Positions 1 to 8,836 of a stretch of DNA of 53,359 nucleotides are shown piece by piece. Positions within the stretch are counted from its first letter, which is position 1, and the number at the start of each line of letters is the position of its first letter. The position numbers and the translations under genes were made by a program. This stretch comes from CAVXDP01 sp964562925 (GTDB taxonomy: Archaea; Thermoproteota; Bathyarchaeia; 40CM-2-53-6; CAVXDP01): contig CAZLVF010000010.1 in the NCBI GenBank assembly GCA_964562925.1, forward strand, positions 1 to 53,359, given 5' to 3'. The notes below the pieces were generated by a model. That model searched no databases, was not told the DNA's origin, and saw nothing but the letters and a program-made list of their open reading frames with translations.

Positions 1-1
1 C

Positions 2-94
2 AAACTGAGGGGCAAAAGAGCGTTCACCTGGGAGGTGAGTGTTTCCCACCATTTCTGGTCGAGCAAGGTGAAACGGCTTCAGGATCAAGGCTGA
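2..94 (+). CDS. Possible C-terminal fragment of an upstream gene
   Basis: Frame 2 is open from the window edge to a TGA at 92-94, giving about 30 residues rich in Lys, Arg, Trp and His. It contains a FTWE motif of the kind seen near the ends of GT4 glycosyltransferases, and the next gene is a glycosyltransferase. Frame 1 is also open to a TAG at 181-183 but reads as low-complexity Ser/Asn, so frame 2 is preferred. The rest of the stretch to 310 shows no convincing gene. An upstream sequence would decide; confidence is low. Confidence 0.25.
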   Translation, partial: KLRGKRAFTWEVSVSHHFWSSKVKRLQDQG

Positions 95-325
95 TCACAG
101 CCCTTAGAAACTCGCTTTCGCACAGCTCAAGCAACTCTGACGTGACTCCTCCAAACCTGATCAATGGTGAACGAGATGGATAGATGTATGAACCTCACTT
201 CAAAGGACTGCTTCGACGACTGCAAGAAGCGTTTAGAGAAATGTTATGCCTCACCCCTTACATATTGGGTTCCGCCGTTTTCCCATACACCATCCATGTC
301 TCATCGCTGAGAGGAGGCAGCTAAT

Positions 326-1510
326 CTGAAGGTAGCTATATTCGACCCGGCCTTACACTATCTTGGTGGAGGACAGAAGTGCGCATGCATTGTGGCAGCA
401 CTACTCAGTCGAGATCACGAAGTCCTTTTGGTTACAACTAGGCCGGTGCGAAGAGAAATGTTGGAGGCAGCCTACGGAGTCAACTTGAGCAGAGTGAGGT
501 TTCTCCTGATCCCAGAACCGCGCCTTCCCGCTCCATTTCTAAGAGTGTATCTAAACCTACTGGGCGTTCTGCTATCCGATTATGCGCGGAACAAGATATC
601 GCAAGAAACGAAGAAGCATGACATATTCATAAACTATGAAATGCGTTTCGACATCCCGCCTGCCGCGAAGAAGAACCTGATGTTCATACATTTCCCTTTG
701 CTGACTGCACTTGCGCCAGAGGTAAGGCGAGGTTCGATCCTAGGAAGAATCTACTCGTTTCCATACAATCAGATCGTCTCTCGAATGGGGCTGGATGACT
801 ACAAACGGAGATTCTATGCTGATCTATACGACAGATTCTACTGCAACAGCGAGTATACCAAGTATTGGACGTGGAAACGACTTTCTGTAAAGCCGGAAGT
901 CATCTATCCCCCCATTGATAGGATGCTTGACACAACAGTAGCACGAAGAAACCGTATTCTGACGGTTGCAAGGTTTGATCCACGCAAAAAGCAACTTGAA
1001 CTCGTAGAAGCTTTCAAAGAAATGTGTAGAGCCGGCCTAAACAATTGGGAGTATCATCTGGTCGGCGACGTCTTTGACAGAGAATATTTTGACAACGTAA
1101 GAGCTGAAGCGACCGGTTACCCTATTCTATTCCACGTAAAGGCTTCTTCTATAGAGCTTTCGAAGGTATATAGTGGATCTAAGATCTTCTGGCACGCTAC
1201 CGGATATCAAAGCCAGAATCCAGATGATAAAGAGCATTTCGGGATCGTTGTAGGTGAGGCGATGAGTGCGGGATGTGTTCCTGTAGTCTTCGATGGAGGA
1301 GGCCACAGAGAGATAGTCAGAGACAAAGTGGACGGCTTTCTATGGCCAACACTTGAAGAATTGAAACGGCAGACCAATCTCCTCATAGATAACGAAGACT
1401 TAAGAGAGACTATGAAAAAGAGCAGCATCGAACGCAGCAGAATATTCAATCGGAAAACCTTCGAGGGAAAGATCACGACGATTGTCGCTGAGGTGGCAAA
1501 AGAATTCTAA
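326..1510 (+). CDS. GT4-family glycosyltransferase, apparent CTG start
   Basis: GT-B fold retaining glycosyltransferase of about 394 residues, probably adding sugars to a lipid-linked or surface glycan at the cytoplasmic membrane face. The C-terminal half carries the nucleotide-sugar signature EHFGIVVGEAMSAG, with the E-x7-E pair at about residues 303 and 311, as in ALG11/GT4 enzymes. The first GTG in frame is at 392, but it would remove the first beta strand and the glycine-rich loop (IFDPALHYLGGG) that opens every GT-B fold. Those residues are encoded in frame just upstream. The frame is closed by TGA at 308-310, and the only plausible start between is CTG at 326, eight bases after GGAGG at 313-317. 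The gene converges on a GT2 gene 17 bp away. Family is sure, donor and acceptor unknown. Confidence 0.85.
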   Translation: MKVAIFDPALHYLGGGQKCACIVAALLSRDHEVLLVTTRPVRREMLEAAYGVNLSRVRFLLIPEPRLPAPFLRVYLNLLGVLLSDYARNKISQETKKHDIFINYEMRFDIPPAAKKNLMFIHFPLLTALAPEVRRGSILGRIYSFPYNQIVSRMGLDDYKRRFYADLYDRFYCNSEYTKYWTWKRLSVKPEVIYPPIDRMLDTTVARRNRILTVARFDPRKKQLELVEAFKEMCRAGLNNWEYHLVGDVFDREYFDNVRAEATGYPILFHVKASSIELSKVYSGSKIFWHATGYQSQNPDDKEHFGIVVGEAMSAGCVPVVFDGGGHREIVRDKVDGFLWPTLEELKRQTNLLIDNEDLRETMKKSSIERSRIFNRKTFEGKITTIVAEVAKEF

Positions 1511-1527
1511 CGTAAGTTCGGGCAGAG

Positions 1528-2484
1528 CTAAGACCAACGAGTTCTGACGCTGTAACTGAAGAGAGCATTGTCGCCAACACATCTCTTTCTTTGGATCTCG
1601 AGCCTCTCTCGAATTGGCAGATTCAAGAGATTCCAGAAAAGCGCATATAGATGTACAATCGCCATTTGAAAATGGAACTTTCTTATGCAAGACAGTGGTG
1701 CAAGCAGAAGGTAGAATACGAGACTGTAGGCTCCCCATCTGAGAACGTTGATTGCACCGTAGTTCTTCAATAAAGTTCTAAGTCGGTTCTTCAATGCATG
1801 TCTTTGTGCAACTACCGGCCTTCGCAGCGAGGCACCTACTATGTGTTGAACAATACTATCGGGACAGTAAACTACCTCGTAGCCTCTCAAGCGCGTTCTT
1901 AGGCAGTAGTCTAGATCCTCTACATAGAGAAAATACTTCTCGTCTAGTAATCCAACATCTCGGATAACATCCCTTTTTACCAACGTACATGCGAAGCAGA
2001 CTCCCAAAACATTCCGCTTCTCATCATACTGTCCATAGTCAATTTCGCCCGCTCCTCGATCCAAGGCGTTACAGAGCCTACAGCCGAATAGAAGTCCCGT
2101 GCTGTTAATTCTTCCATTGGGAAAGAGAAGTTTAGATCCCACGATACCAACCTTCTCGTTCGCAGCAGCAGTATCAACCAGGTGGTTCAGCCAGCCCCTG
2201 CTAACTATGGTGTCACCGTTAAGGAGGATAATATAACGTCCGAGTGATTCGCTTATGCCCAGATTGTTTCCTCCCGCAAATCCAAGATTTCTCTCGCTTC
2301 GAATTAGTCTCACCAAGGGAAACTCTGCGGCAACCATCCTAGCGCTACCGTCGGTAGAAGCGTTGTCCACAACTATGACCTCGCTGTCCTGCACGTCTGC
2401 GGCCAGAACAGATCTCAAGCAATTTCGCAAATACTCTTTGCCGTTGTAGTTCAGTATGACGACGGATGACTGGATGTTCGACAA
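1528..2484 (-). CDS. GT2-family glycosyltransferase (rhamnosyltransferase-like)
   Basis: Inverting GT-A glycosyltransferase, 318 residues, TTG start. The N-terminal fold shows VVILNYNG at residues 8-15, then VIVVDNASTDGS (36-47), the NLGFAGGNN loop and an NGDT motif (89-92) in the place of the metal-binding DxD. A second acidic motif EDLDYCLR (189-196) is typical of the WbbL/rhamnosyltransferase subgroup. The C-terminus contains a hydrophobic stretch (about 255-270) suggesting peripheral membrane attachment. It is convergent with the GT4 gene and followed on the other strand by a flippase, so the three probably serve one surface-polysaccharide or S-layer-glycan pathway. The sugar transferred cannot be read from sequence. 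Confidence 0.9.
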   Translation of the reverse strand: MSNIQSSVVILNYNGKEYLRNCLRSVLAADVQDSEVIVVDNASTDGSARMVAAEFPLVRLIRSERNLGFAGGNNLGISESLGRYIILLNGDTIVSRGWLNHLVDTAAANEKVGIVGSKLLFPNGRINSTGLLFGCRLCNALDRGAGEIDYGQYDEKRNVLGVCFACTLVKRDVIRDVGLLDEKYFLYVEDLDYCLRTRLRGYEVVYCPDSIVQHIVGASLRRPVVAQRHALKNRLRTLLKNYGAINVLRWGAYSLVFYLLLAPLSCIRKFHFQMAIVHLYALFWNLLNLPIRERLEIQRKRCVGDNALFSYSVRTRWS

Positions 2485-2743
2485 TCCTTAACCTCAATCT
2501 ACAATCTCTGAGGGTCCACTACGTGGAATGCATTTCGAAGCAATTCAAAAGCTCAAGTAGACAAAACCTTTTCGGTAGTCCACAAATAGATGAGAACTAG
2601 CCACTAGTTCTGTCCATGCAAAGATTCTTGACGTCGCGGATAGCACAGGTGATTAGACGGAGCGACAACGTTATAGGAACTTTCATTAGTTTAATTCGCA
2701 GCTCCGTGTCGATATTAATTCACTTGAGAAGGCTGCGTCGGAA

Positions 2744-4240
2744 ATGGACCAGAGGATCAGGCTCCGATATTCGGGTCTAACCTTCTTCGCGTCCAAGGCC
2801 TTCTCGATAGTAACGGGCTTCATATTTGTGATCGCCGTAACCCGAAACGTCTCAAGCTACGACTTCGGCGTCTGGCAGAACATTGGCGACATGGTAGGAT
2901 ATTTTGTCATACTGTCAAGCGTTGTACCAGGATGGGTGACAAGGTATGTAGCAAGAGATCAAGAGAATGCGGCGACGACTGGTCTCCTCACAAACCTCGC
3001 CATCTCCATCCCATTCATCGTCGCCTGGATACTTCTTGCACCGCAATTCGCCAAGATCGCCGGTGCACCCGGTCTCTACTATGTGCTCGCCTGCCTGATG
3101 ATTCTTGGAACCTATCTGAAACCCGCTTTGGAGGCTATCGCACAAGCGAAGAAACCGCACTTGCTGGGCTTCGATGTAGTAATCCATGAACTGACTATGA
3201 TATCTCTCGGCATAATCTTGGTAATGGTTCTACGGTACGGATTGCTCGGAGCATTGGTGGCTGTTATCTCGTCGAACTTTGTGGACGTACTCTTCTACCT
3301 TGTAGGGCTTCGTGGCGTGATTGGGCGGGCGACAAACTGGGGCTATCTAAAGAGTTGGCTGAAATCTTCTACGATCAGTGTGTACGGAATGATTGGAGAG
3401 AAACTGGGTGCGACCAACATGGTACTGCTTTTGATCTATAGTGGAGCGACAGCCCGAGCGTATGTTGGGGCGGCATACGCTGTAGCGCTTTCGATATCCT
3501 ATGTCTCAACTCTTGCAGTCGCGTTGTACCCTAAGCTTCTAGCCGGCGGCAGGGGCGAAGACGTAGAGACCACTCTGAGGTTGATGTTCATGTTTGCAAT
3601 CCCTATGGTGGCCGGGACTTTGGTCCTAGCGCAGCCTCTGCTTTCAATACTCAATCCTATGTACGGCGTTGCGGCACCTGTACTTTACTTATTGGCGATC
3701 TCCTTTCTACCCTACTGCTTATCTATAGTCCTCGACACCGTATTAGTTGGTACGGAAAGAATAGATCAGACCCGTTTCAGCATGAAGGATCTTGTTAAGA
3801 GTAGGCTCTCTTTGCCCGCCTCTCTCTACTATTTGCACTCTGCGATAACGCTCCCTCTGTTATGGATCGTTCTGACCAATCTCGACCCCGGTCCGCTTGA
3901 CGCTGCGTTCTACCTAGTCGCAATAGGGTTTGTAAGTCTCCCAATCTCGCTGACCACAAAGTACGTGATAGCTCGGAAATATGTAACATTCAAATTGCCT
4001 CTTAAGAACCTCACAAAGTATTCTGTAGCGTCCGTAATCATGGCAGTTGTAGTGTTGCAGTTGCCGGTTGTCCCCAGAATATCAACAATCTTACCTATCG
4101 TGGCATTTGGGGGAGCCGTATACTTCACAGTACTCCTCATTATCGACACTGAAACCAGAGCGCTATTCAGAGGTGTCGTTACAGAGCTGAAGAAGACGAA
4201 GGGTCTGGCCTCGACCGAAAAGAGGCCGATAGGTCTTTAG
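2744..4240 (+). CDS. Polysaccharide flippase (Wzx/RfbX-like, MATE/MOP superfamily)
   Basis: Integral membrane protein of 498 residues with about 12-14 hydrophobic segments spread over the whole length. The N-terminal region (SGLTFFASKAFSIVTGF) and the motif around FGVWQNIGDMVGYF match the polysaccharide-export group of the MOP exporter superfamily, which flips lipid-linked glycans across the membrane. ATG start; 259 bp upstream are non-coding. Neighbouring glycosyltransferases support a role in glycan export. A short inverted repeat, CTTTAG/CTAAAG at 4235-4252, overlaps the stop and could help termination. Substrate unknown. Confidence 0.88.
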   Translation: MDQRIRLRYSGLTFFASKAFSIVTGFIFVIAVTRNVSSYDFGVWQNIGDMVGYFVILSSVVPGWVTRYVARDQENAATTGLLTNLAISIPFIVAWILLAPQFAKIAGAPGLYYVLACLMILGTYLKPALEAIAQAKKPHLLGFDVVIHELTMISLGIILVMVLRYGLLGALVAVISSNFVDVLFYLVGLRGVIGRATNWGYLKSWLKSSTISVYGMIGEKLGATNMVLLLIYSGATARAYVGAAYAVALSISYVSTLAVALYPKLLAGGRGEDVETTLRLMFMFAIPMVAGTLVLAQPLLSILNPMYGVAAPVLYLLAISFLPYCLSIVLDTVLVGTERIDQTRFSMKDLVKSRLSLPASLYYLHSAITLPLLWIVLTNLDPGPLDAAFYLVAIGFVSLPISLTTKYVIARKYVTFKLPLKNLTKYSVASVIMAVVVLQLPVVPRISTILPIVAFGGAVYFTVLLIIDTETRALFRGVVTELKKTKGLASTEKRPIGL

Positions 4241-4362
4241 ATCTTTCTAAAGCCCGAATGTCATTCAAGAAACCGCTATTCGAACCCACCTAAGTCGACG
4301 GACGGAGCATGCTGCATACAGAGCCTAGCAAGTCAAGATAGAATCAGCCTACTCTTCCGATA

Positions 4363-4402
4363 GGTCTTCGAAGACCCCCTCCCCCTACCCCCTCCATGGA
4401 GG
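4363..4402. repeat. Two perfect palindromes flanking C5 tracts
   Basis: GGTCTTCGAAGACC at 4363-4376 is a perfect 14-bp palindrome and CCTCCATGGAGG at 4391-4402 a perfect 12-bp palindrome. Between and overlapping them lies C5-T-C5-TA-C5-T-CC (4375-4395), so the minus strand has three G5 runs plus GG. The block sits in the 294-bp gap between the flippase and pyrG. The rest of that gap holds only the pyrG promoter. Function is not known; termination or a regulator site are guesses. Confidence 0.6.
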
Positions 4403-4485
4403 CAGAGCATCTCCGACACCAAGCATATGGTATGAAGGGCTTTACACGGTGCTGAAGTTAGCAAAGCCAACTCAGGAGAGCCAAG

Positions 4486-4493
4486 AATTTTAA
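4486..4493 (+). promoter_or_regulatory. Probable TATA box of pyrG
   Basis: AATTTTAA lies about 45 bp before the GTG start of pyrG, predicting transcription from about 4516 and a leader of roughly 20 nt. It follows purine-rich bases that could act as a BRE. Confidence 0.45.
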
Positions 4494-4534
4494 GCTGGTT
4501 AAGCCAAGCCTCTCAATGTTGCGGGGTAGTCTGA

Positions 4535-6154
4535 GTGGTTAAGTACGTCTTCGTAACCGGCGGCGTCATGTCCGGCATAGGTAAGGGCATAATAACCGCT
4601 TCTATCGGAAAGATCCTACAGGTCCGCGGGTTCTCGGTCACCGCGATCAAGATTGACCCCTACCTAAACGTTGACGCTGGCACTATGAACCCTACTATCC
4701 ATGGAGAAGTCTTCGTCACCGAGGATGGCGGGGAGATCGATATGGACCTAGGAACTTACGAGAGATTTCTTGACGTGAACCTACCGAAGGACCAGAACAT
4801 AACCACTGGCCAGGTCTACCTCTCGGTCGTTAACAAAGAGAGACGTGGCGACTTTCTGGGTAGATGCGTCCAGATAATCCCGCACATAACCGACGAGATC
4901 AAAGAGAGGATCGTGAACGTTGCTAACCGTAGCAACGTCGATCTTATCGTGACGGAGATTGGTGGAACCGTAGGCGACATCGAAGGCCAACCATACCTTG
5001 AAGCTGCGCGTCAGATGCGGATCGAGCAAGGCTTCGACAATGCGCTGTACGCTCACGTAACTCTGGTTCCTGTCTTGGATGTTGTAGGTGAACAGAAGAC
5101 AAAGCCGACCCAGCATAGCGTCCAAGAGCTACGTAGAATCGGAATCCAACCGGACATGATAATAGCCAGGAGCAAATCACCTCTTCTCCCAGCCTCAAGA
5201 AAGCGAATAGCACTGTTCTGTAACGTGGAAGAGCGGGCCGTGTTTACCTCGCCGGACATGAGATGCGTATACGAGTCTCCAAGAATCCTCGACGAACAAG
5301 GCATGGGAGACTACATATGTGAGAGGTTAAGGATGCCCTGCGAACCGCCAGACTGGACTGAGTGGCAGAGAATTGTCGACGGTTTCACCTCCCCAAGATA
5401 CTCGACCAAGATCGCAATCTGCGGAAAGTATGCAGAGCTAGCAGACTCATACGTGAGTGTGAACGAGGCTCTAAGACACGCAGGCGCGGCGTGCAGCTCA
5501 AAGGTTGAAATCGACTGGATAGAAACAGAGACTTTTGAGAATGATCCTCAAGAAGCCGATATGCTCTCACAGTACAATGGTATCCTCATACCCGGTGGCT
5601 TTGGAGCTCGAGGAACCGAGGGAAAGATCAGGGCGATCGAGTTTGCAAGAACAAGAAACATACCCTTTCTAGGAATCTGCTTCGGCTTCCAACTTGCAGT
5701 AGTTGAATTTTCAAGGCACACCGGCTTCGAATATGCGAACAGTTTAGAGATCAACCCAAACACTCCGTATCCTGTAATCGATATCATGCCTGAGCAGAAG
5801 GACACGGACTACAAGGGCGCCACGATGAGGCTTGGTGCCCATGAGATCAAGATTAGTTCAGGAACGTTGGCATACGCCCTCTATAAGTCAGAAACCGTGT
5901 ATGAAAGGCACCGACACAGGTATGAGGTCAATCAAGCATACGCGAAACGACTTGTAGAAAACGGACTAGTATTCTCAGGGATGAGCCCTGACAGAAAGCG
6001 CATGGAGATACTCGAGCTCCCATCCCACAACTTTTTCCTAGCAACCCAGTTCCATGGAGAGTTCAAATCAAGACCAGGGAAGCCTTCCCCACCCTACTAC
6101 GGCTTCGTGAAGTCCGCTCTAACCCGAAGGCTTGCTTCACATGCTACAGGTTAG
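4535..6154 (+). CDS. pyrG: CTP synthase
   Basis: Makes CTP from UTP, ATP and glutamine, the last step of pyrimidine nucleotide synthesis. 539 residues, the full length for the family, GTG start. The synthetase domain opens with GGVMSGIGKG (9-18), followed by KIDPYLNVDAGTM and GTVGDIEGQP. The class I glutamine amidotransferase domain has the nucleophile Cys382 in GICFG, the oxyanion region GGFGARG, and the His507/Glu509 pair. The usual HPEF motif reads HGEF here; both catalytic residues remain. No transmembrane or extra domains. The gene stands alone with its own promoter; the following DUF460 gene starts 71 bp downstream and may be co-transcribed. Confidence 0.98.
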   Translation: MVKYVFVTGGVMSGIGKGIITASIGKILQVRGFSVTAIKIDPYLNVDAGTMNPTIHGEVFVTEDGGEIDMDLGTYERFLDVNLPKDQNITTGQVYLSVVNKERRGDFLGRCVQIIPHITDEIKERIVNVANRSNVDLIVTEIGGTVGDIEGQPYLEAARQMRIEQGFDNALYAHVTLVPVLDVVGEQKTKPTQHSVQELRRIGIQPDMIIARSKSPLLPASRKRIALFCNVEERAVFTSPDMRCVYESPRILDEQGMGDYICERLRMPCEPPDWTEWQRIVDGFTSPRYSTKIAICGKYAELADSYVSVNEALRHAGAACSSKVEIDWIETETFENDPQEADMLSQYNGILIPGGFGARGTEGKIRAIEFARTRNIPFLGICFGFQLAVVEFSRHTGFEYANSLEINPNTPYPVIDIMPEQKDTDYKGATMRLGAHEIKISSGTLAYALYKSETVYERHRHRYEVNQAYAKRLVENGLVFSGMSPDRKRMEILELPSHNFFLATQFHGEFKSRPGKPSPPYYGFVKSALTRRLASHATG

Positions 6155-6225
6155 AAAGCTTCCTTCGTACTGCGCGGATCGATCTTGGTCTAGTCCTCCC
6201 TGAACGACCTGCATGGCGGATAGAC

Positions 6226-7500
6226 ATGAGATCTGAAATCGCTAGACCTAATGCGCCAGTCTCAGATAGAGGAAAAAAGCGACAAGACAGGCGGAGGATA
6301 ATACTAGGCATCGACCCAGGCGTCTCTACCGGCCTAGCCGTACTAGACCTGGATGGGGACTGTCTTTTCGCAAAGAGTGAAAGAGAGATTAGCTGGGAAA
6401 GGATCGTAAACGAGGTATCACGCTACGGGAAGGTCGTATTGGTCGCCACGGATGTGACGCCGGCTCCTGACTTGGCGAGAAAACTAGCTTCAGCCTTGAG
6501 AGCAACTCTGTTCACGCCGAACAAGCCGATTGAAGTCTCTGAGAAGAGAACGCTTGTTGACAAGTATGGCGAGAGCAACGTGAATGAGGCCGGTAACCCT
6601 CATGCCAGAGACGCGCTGGCATCAGCAATCAAAGCTTTGCTACAATTCAAGAGTAGATTTGAGAGGATAGAGAACGAGATGGCCGAAGCTCCTGCACCCT
6701 TTAAAGAACGAACCAAGGAACTTCTAGTGAAGGGAACCTCGATAAACCGCGCCATGAGAGAATCGAGATGGCAACCGTTGCCGATAAAGCATTCAGCGCT
6801 CGGAACCAGATTCTCACATATCAAACCAGAACTTCAAGAGAGGGTTAACGAACAAGCACATGTGATAGCAAGGCTAGAAGGCCGGGTCCAAAGCCTCCTA
6901 GAAGAGATAGAGAGGCTGGGACTAGAGAATCGTGAGTTGAGAAACAGTCTAGAGAGGGAGCGGGCGAGATCTGACATCGAGCTTCGGAGGGACCGATTGT
7001 GCAAGGCCCAAGAGAACCAGATCATGAAACTTACGAGAAGACTGCGTCAACTCCAAGAGAAGCTTGGGCTGGTAGAACGTCAGAAGATGCTCGGAGAGTC
7101 TCATGCTGAAGCAGGTGCCGGCATGACCATGTTAAAGCCAATCGAATCTTTCTCTTCAGATGGATTGGAGAAGGCCGGAGCTAGGTTTAGGATCGAGCCT
7201 GGAGATCCAATCATTCTTCTGAACGCGAGTGGGGGAGGGGCTTCCACTGCACGAATGCTTGTCAAGCTGCGGCCCTCGATAGTCGTAACCTGTACGAGCA
7301 TGGCTGGCCAGGCTGAGGAAGTTTTGATTCAAAATGGGATCCCAGTCGTAAAGTCTGACATTCTGGCAGTGAGAAGCATACGGGACAAACTCTTCGTTCC
7401 AACAAAGGATGTTGAGCTGGCGATAAGCCGTCAAAAATCCCTTATGAGGGTTAGGGTGAAGGCCATGCTCGAGGATACGATTGAGAGTTGTCATGGATAA
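6226..7500 (+). CDS. DUF460 protein: RNase H-fold nuclease-like with coiled coil
   Basis: Archaeal conserved protein of 424 residues predicted to contain a RuvC/RNase H-like domain. Seen here: LGIDPGVSTG (27-36), the first-strand Asp motif; VLVATDVTP (71-79), probably the second acidic strand; and NVNEAGNPHARDALASA (118-134), resembling the last acidic helix of RuvC-like nucleases. A long charged coiled coil follows (about 200-285) and a C-terminal domain with GDPIILLNASGGGASTA. The combination is known from Crenarchaeota and related lineages as DUF460, without an established substrate. It lies between pyrG and the Sm-like/NucS pair, so a role in nucleic-acid metabolism is reasonable but inferred. 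Confidence 0.85.
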   Translation: MRSEIARPNAPVSDRGKKRQDRRRIILGIDPGVSTGLAVLDLDGDCLFAKSEREISWERIVNEVSRYGKVVLVATDVTPAPDLARKLASALRATLFTPNKPIEVSEKRTLVDKYGESNVNEAGNPHARDALASAIKALLQFKSRFERIENEMAEAPAPFKERTKELLVKGTSINRAMRESRWQPLPIKHSALGTRFSHIKPELQERVNEQAHVIARLEGRVQSLLEEIERLGLENRELRNSLERERARSDIELRRDRLCKAQENQIMKLTRRLRQLQEKLGLVERQKMLGESHAEAGAGMTMLKPIESFSSDGLEKAGARFRIEPGDPIILLNASGGGASTARMLVKLRPSIVVTCTSMAGQAEEVLIQNGIPVVKSDILAVRSIRDKLFVPTKDVELAISRQKSLMRVRVKAMLEDTIESCHG

Positions 7501-7539
7501 TGAAAGCGCACGTTATCATTTCCGTAGTTCTCGGTTAAT

Positions 7540-7785
7540 CTATCCATGTTCTCCCGCATGCTCGACACAGATGTAGAGTATATTGCTTCCTCTCAAAACC
7601 ACGTTACCTAGGTTGGTTGAGGGTGCGTTGTTTCTGAATTCTGTTGTGCCCTCAAGGATCACGTTCATATGGCTGTCGCAGTCGATCATCTTTCCGCGAA
7701 ATTCAACGTCATTCTTCAGCCTAATGCTAACATCGTTGTTGATTCTCTTGACGAGAAGGTTAAGCGGCTTCTTAGACGGTTCCAA
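7540..7785 (-). CDS. Archaeal Sm-like protein (LSm)
   Basis: RNA-binding Sm-fold protein that normally forms a heptameric ring and binds U-rich RNA. Sm1 is visible as VSIRLKNDVEFRGKMIDCDSHMN, split over strands 1-3, and Sm2 as NVVLRGSNILYI. A longer reading from GTG at 7809 exists, but a TATA box at 7826-7835 predicts transcription from about 7804, which excludes it. TTG at 7785 is preceded by GGAG five bases upstream and gives 81 residues starting MEPSKKPLN, the usual family size. It is divergent from nucS. Confidence 0.93.
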   Translation of the reverse strand: MEPSKKPLNLLVKRINNDVSIRLKNDVEFRGKMIDCDSHMNVILEGTTEFRNNAPSTNLGNVVLRGSNILYICVEHAGEHG

Positions 7786-7825
7786 AGAAACTCCTACTAC
7801 GAACCACACTCTGATCGATGAGCTT

Positions 7826-7835
7826 CATATAAAAG
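7826..7835 (-). promoter_or_regulatory. TATA box of the Sm-like gene
   Basis: Minus-strand CTTTTATATG. It places the transcription start near 7804, about 20 nt before the chosen TTG start at 7785. Confidence 0.6.
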
Positions 7836-7914
7836 CCTTTTCGAGCAAACCGAAAGTTGGAGCCGTCAGGAAAGCAGGATAGGGCGGGACGAACCAATTC
7901 TTTCCGAAAAACTC

Positions 7915-8724
7915 ATGACGCAATCATCCGATACCTTTTGTGGACTCAATTTGACGTTTGATCTACTTGAGGCGCCACAACCGGAGCTGGCTGCCAAAAC
8001 CATCCAGTCTGCCTTGCAACAGGAGAAGTTCATCATCGTAGTCGGAAGATGCACGGTCCGCTATAAGGGGAGGGCGACCTCTAGCCTCGACACTGGTGAG
8101 AGGCTCCTAGCTATAAAACAGGATCGTGCTCTTCTCATTCATCGTCCTTATGGCTACCAACCGGTTAACTGGCAGCCTCCGGGATGCCGATTCGAAATCT
8201 CAACAGACAATGATGAGCTTCGAATTAGAGCTATTAGACGGAGCCCTCCCGAGACGATCAGTGTTAGCTTCGACCAATTAAAACTAATAGCGGCCATGGC
8301 TTTGAAAGACCTCGCAGAATTCTTTCTCGACGCGAGTGAGGAAGATATGCAGAGAGCGATCATAGCGAGACCTGAGATCGTTGAACGTGGGCTTAGAGTG
8401 ATCGAGTATGAAAAAAGAGTTGAGCCAGGATTCGTGGATGTTTACGGAATCGATCAGGATGGTAGACTTGTAATAATCGAGATAAAAAGGAAAGCTGCTG
8501 GGAGGGAAGCGATCTTCCAGCTTGCAAAATATGTTAAAGCGACAAGTGAAGGCGTAGGAAGATCTATTCGCCCTATACTCGTTGCTCCATCCATCGCTAA
8601 AGGCATCCAGAGGCTTCTCCAAACAATGAGGGTGGAGTTTCGAAAACTCGATCCAAAACAGTGCGCCAAAATCTTAGCTGAGGTGGACAAAGGGGAAGAG
8701 GAGCGACTCAGTAGGTGGATCTGA
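7915..8724 (+). CDS. nucS: Endonuclease NucS (EndoMS)
   Basis: Mismatch- or branch-specific endonuclease of the DUF91 family, 269 residues, ATG start. The N-terminal beta-sandwich DNA-binding domain includes GRCTVRYKGRA and RLLAIKQDRALLIH. The C-terminal PD-(D/E)xK domain shows Asp175 (PGFVDVYGID), Glu189 and Lys191 (IIEIKRK) and Gln202, the full catalytic set. NucS of Pyrococcus and relatives cuts mismatched DNA on both strands and interacts with PCNA; I do not see a clear C-terminal PIP box here. Divergent from the Sm-like gene. Confidence 0.95.
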   Translation: MTQSSDTFCGLNLTFDLLEAPQPELAAKTIQSALQQEKFIIVVGRCTVRYKGRATSSLDTGERLLAIKQDRALLIHRPYGYQPVNWQPPGCRFEISTDNDELRIRAIRRSPPETISVSFDQLKLIAAMALKDLAEFFLDASEEDMQRAIIARPEIVERGLRVIEYEKRVEPGFVDVYGIDQDGRLVIIEIKRKAAGREAIFQLAKYVKATSEGVGRSIRPILVAPSIAKGIQRLLQTMRVEFRKLDPKQCAKILAEVDKGEEERLSRWI

Positions 8725-8836
8725 GCACACCGAATCTCAGCCGTTTACGCCAAACTCACCTAGCCATTGCTGGACTGTTAACCTTTATGAGATGTTGCGA
8801 GTTTCTCAACACTTTCAAAGCAGCGGATCATGCGTG

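Noticed and set aside
4521..4545. tRNA-like GCGGGGTAGTCTGAGTGGTTAAG
   Set aside because: It resembles the 5' half of a Leu/Ser tRNA, but the sequence continues as the conserved N-terminus of CTP synthase and no T-arm or acceptor complement follows.
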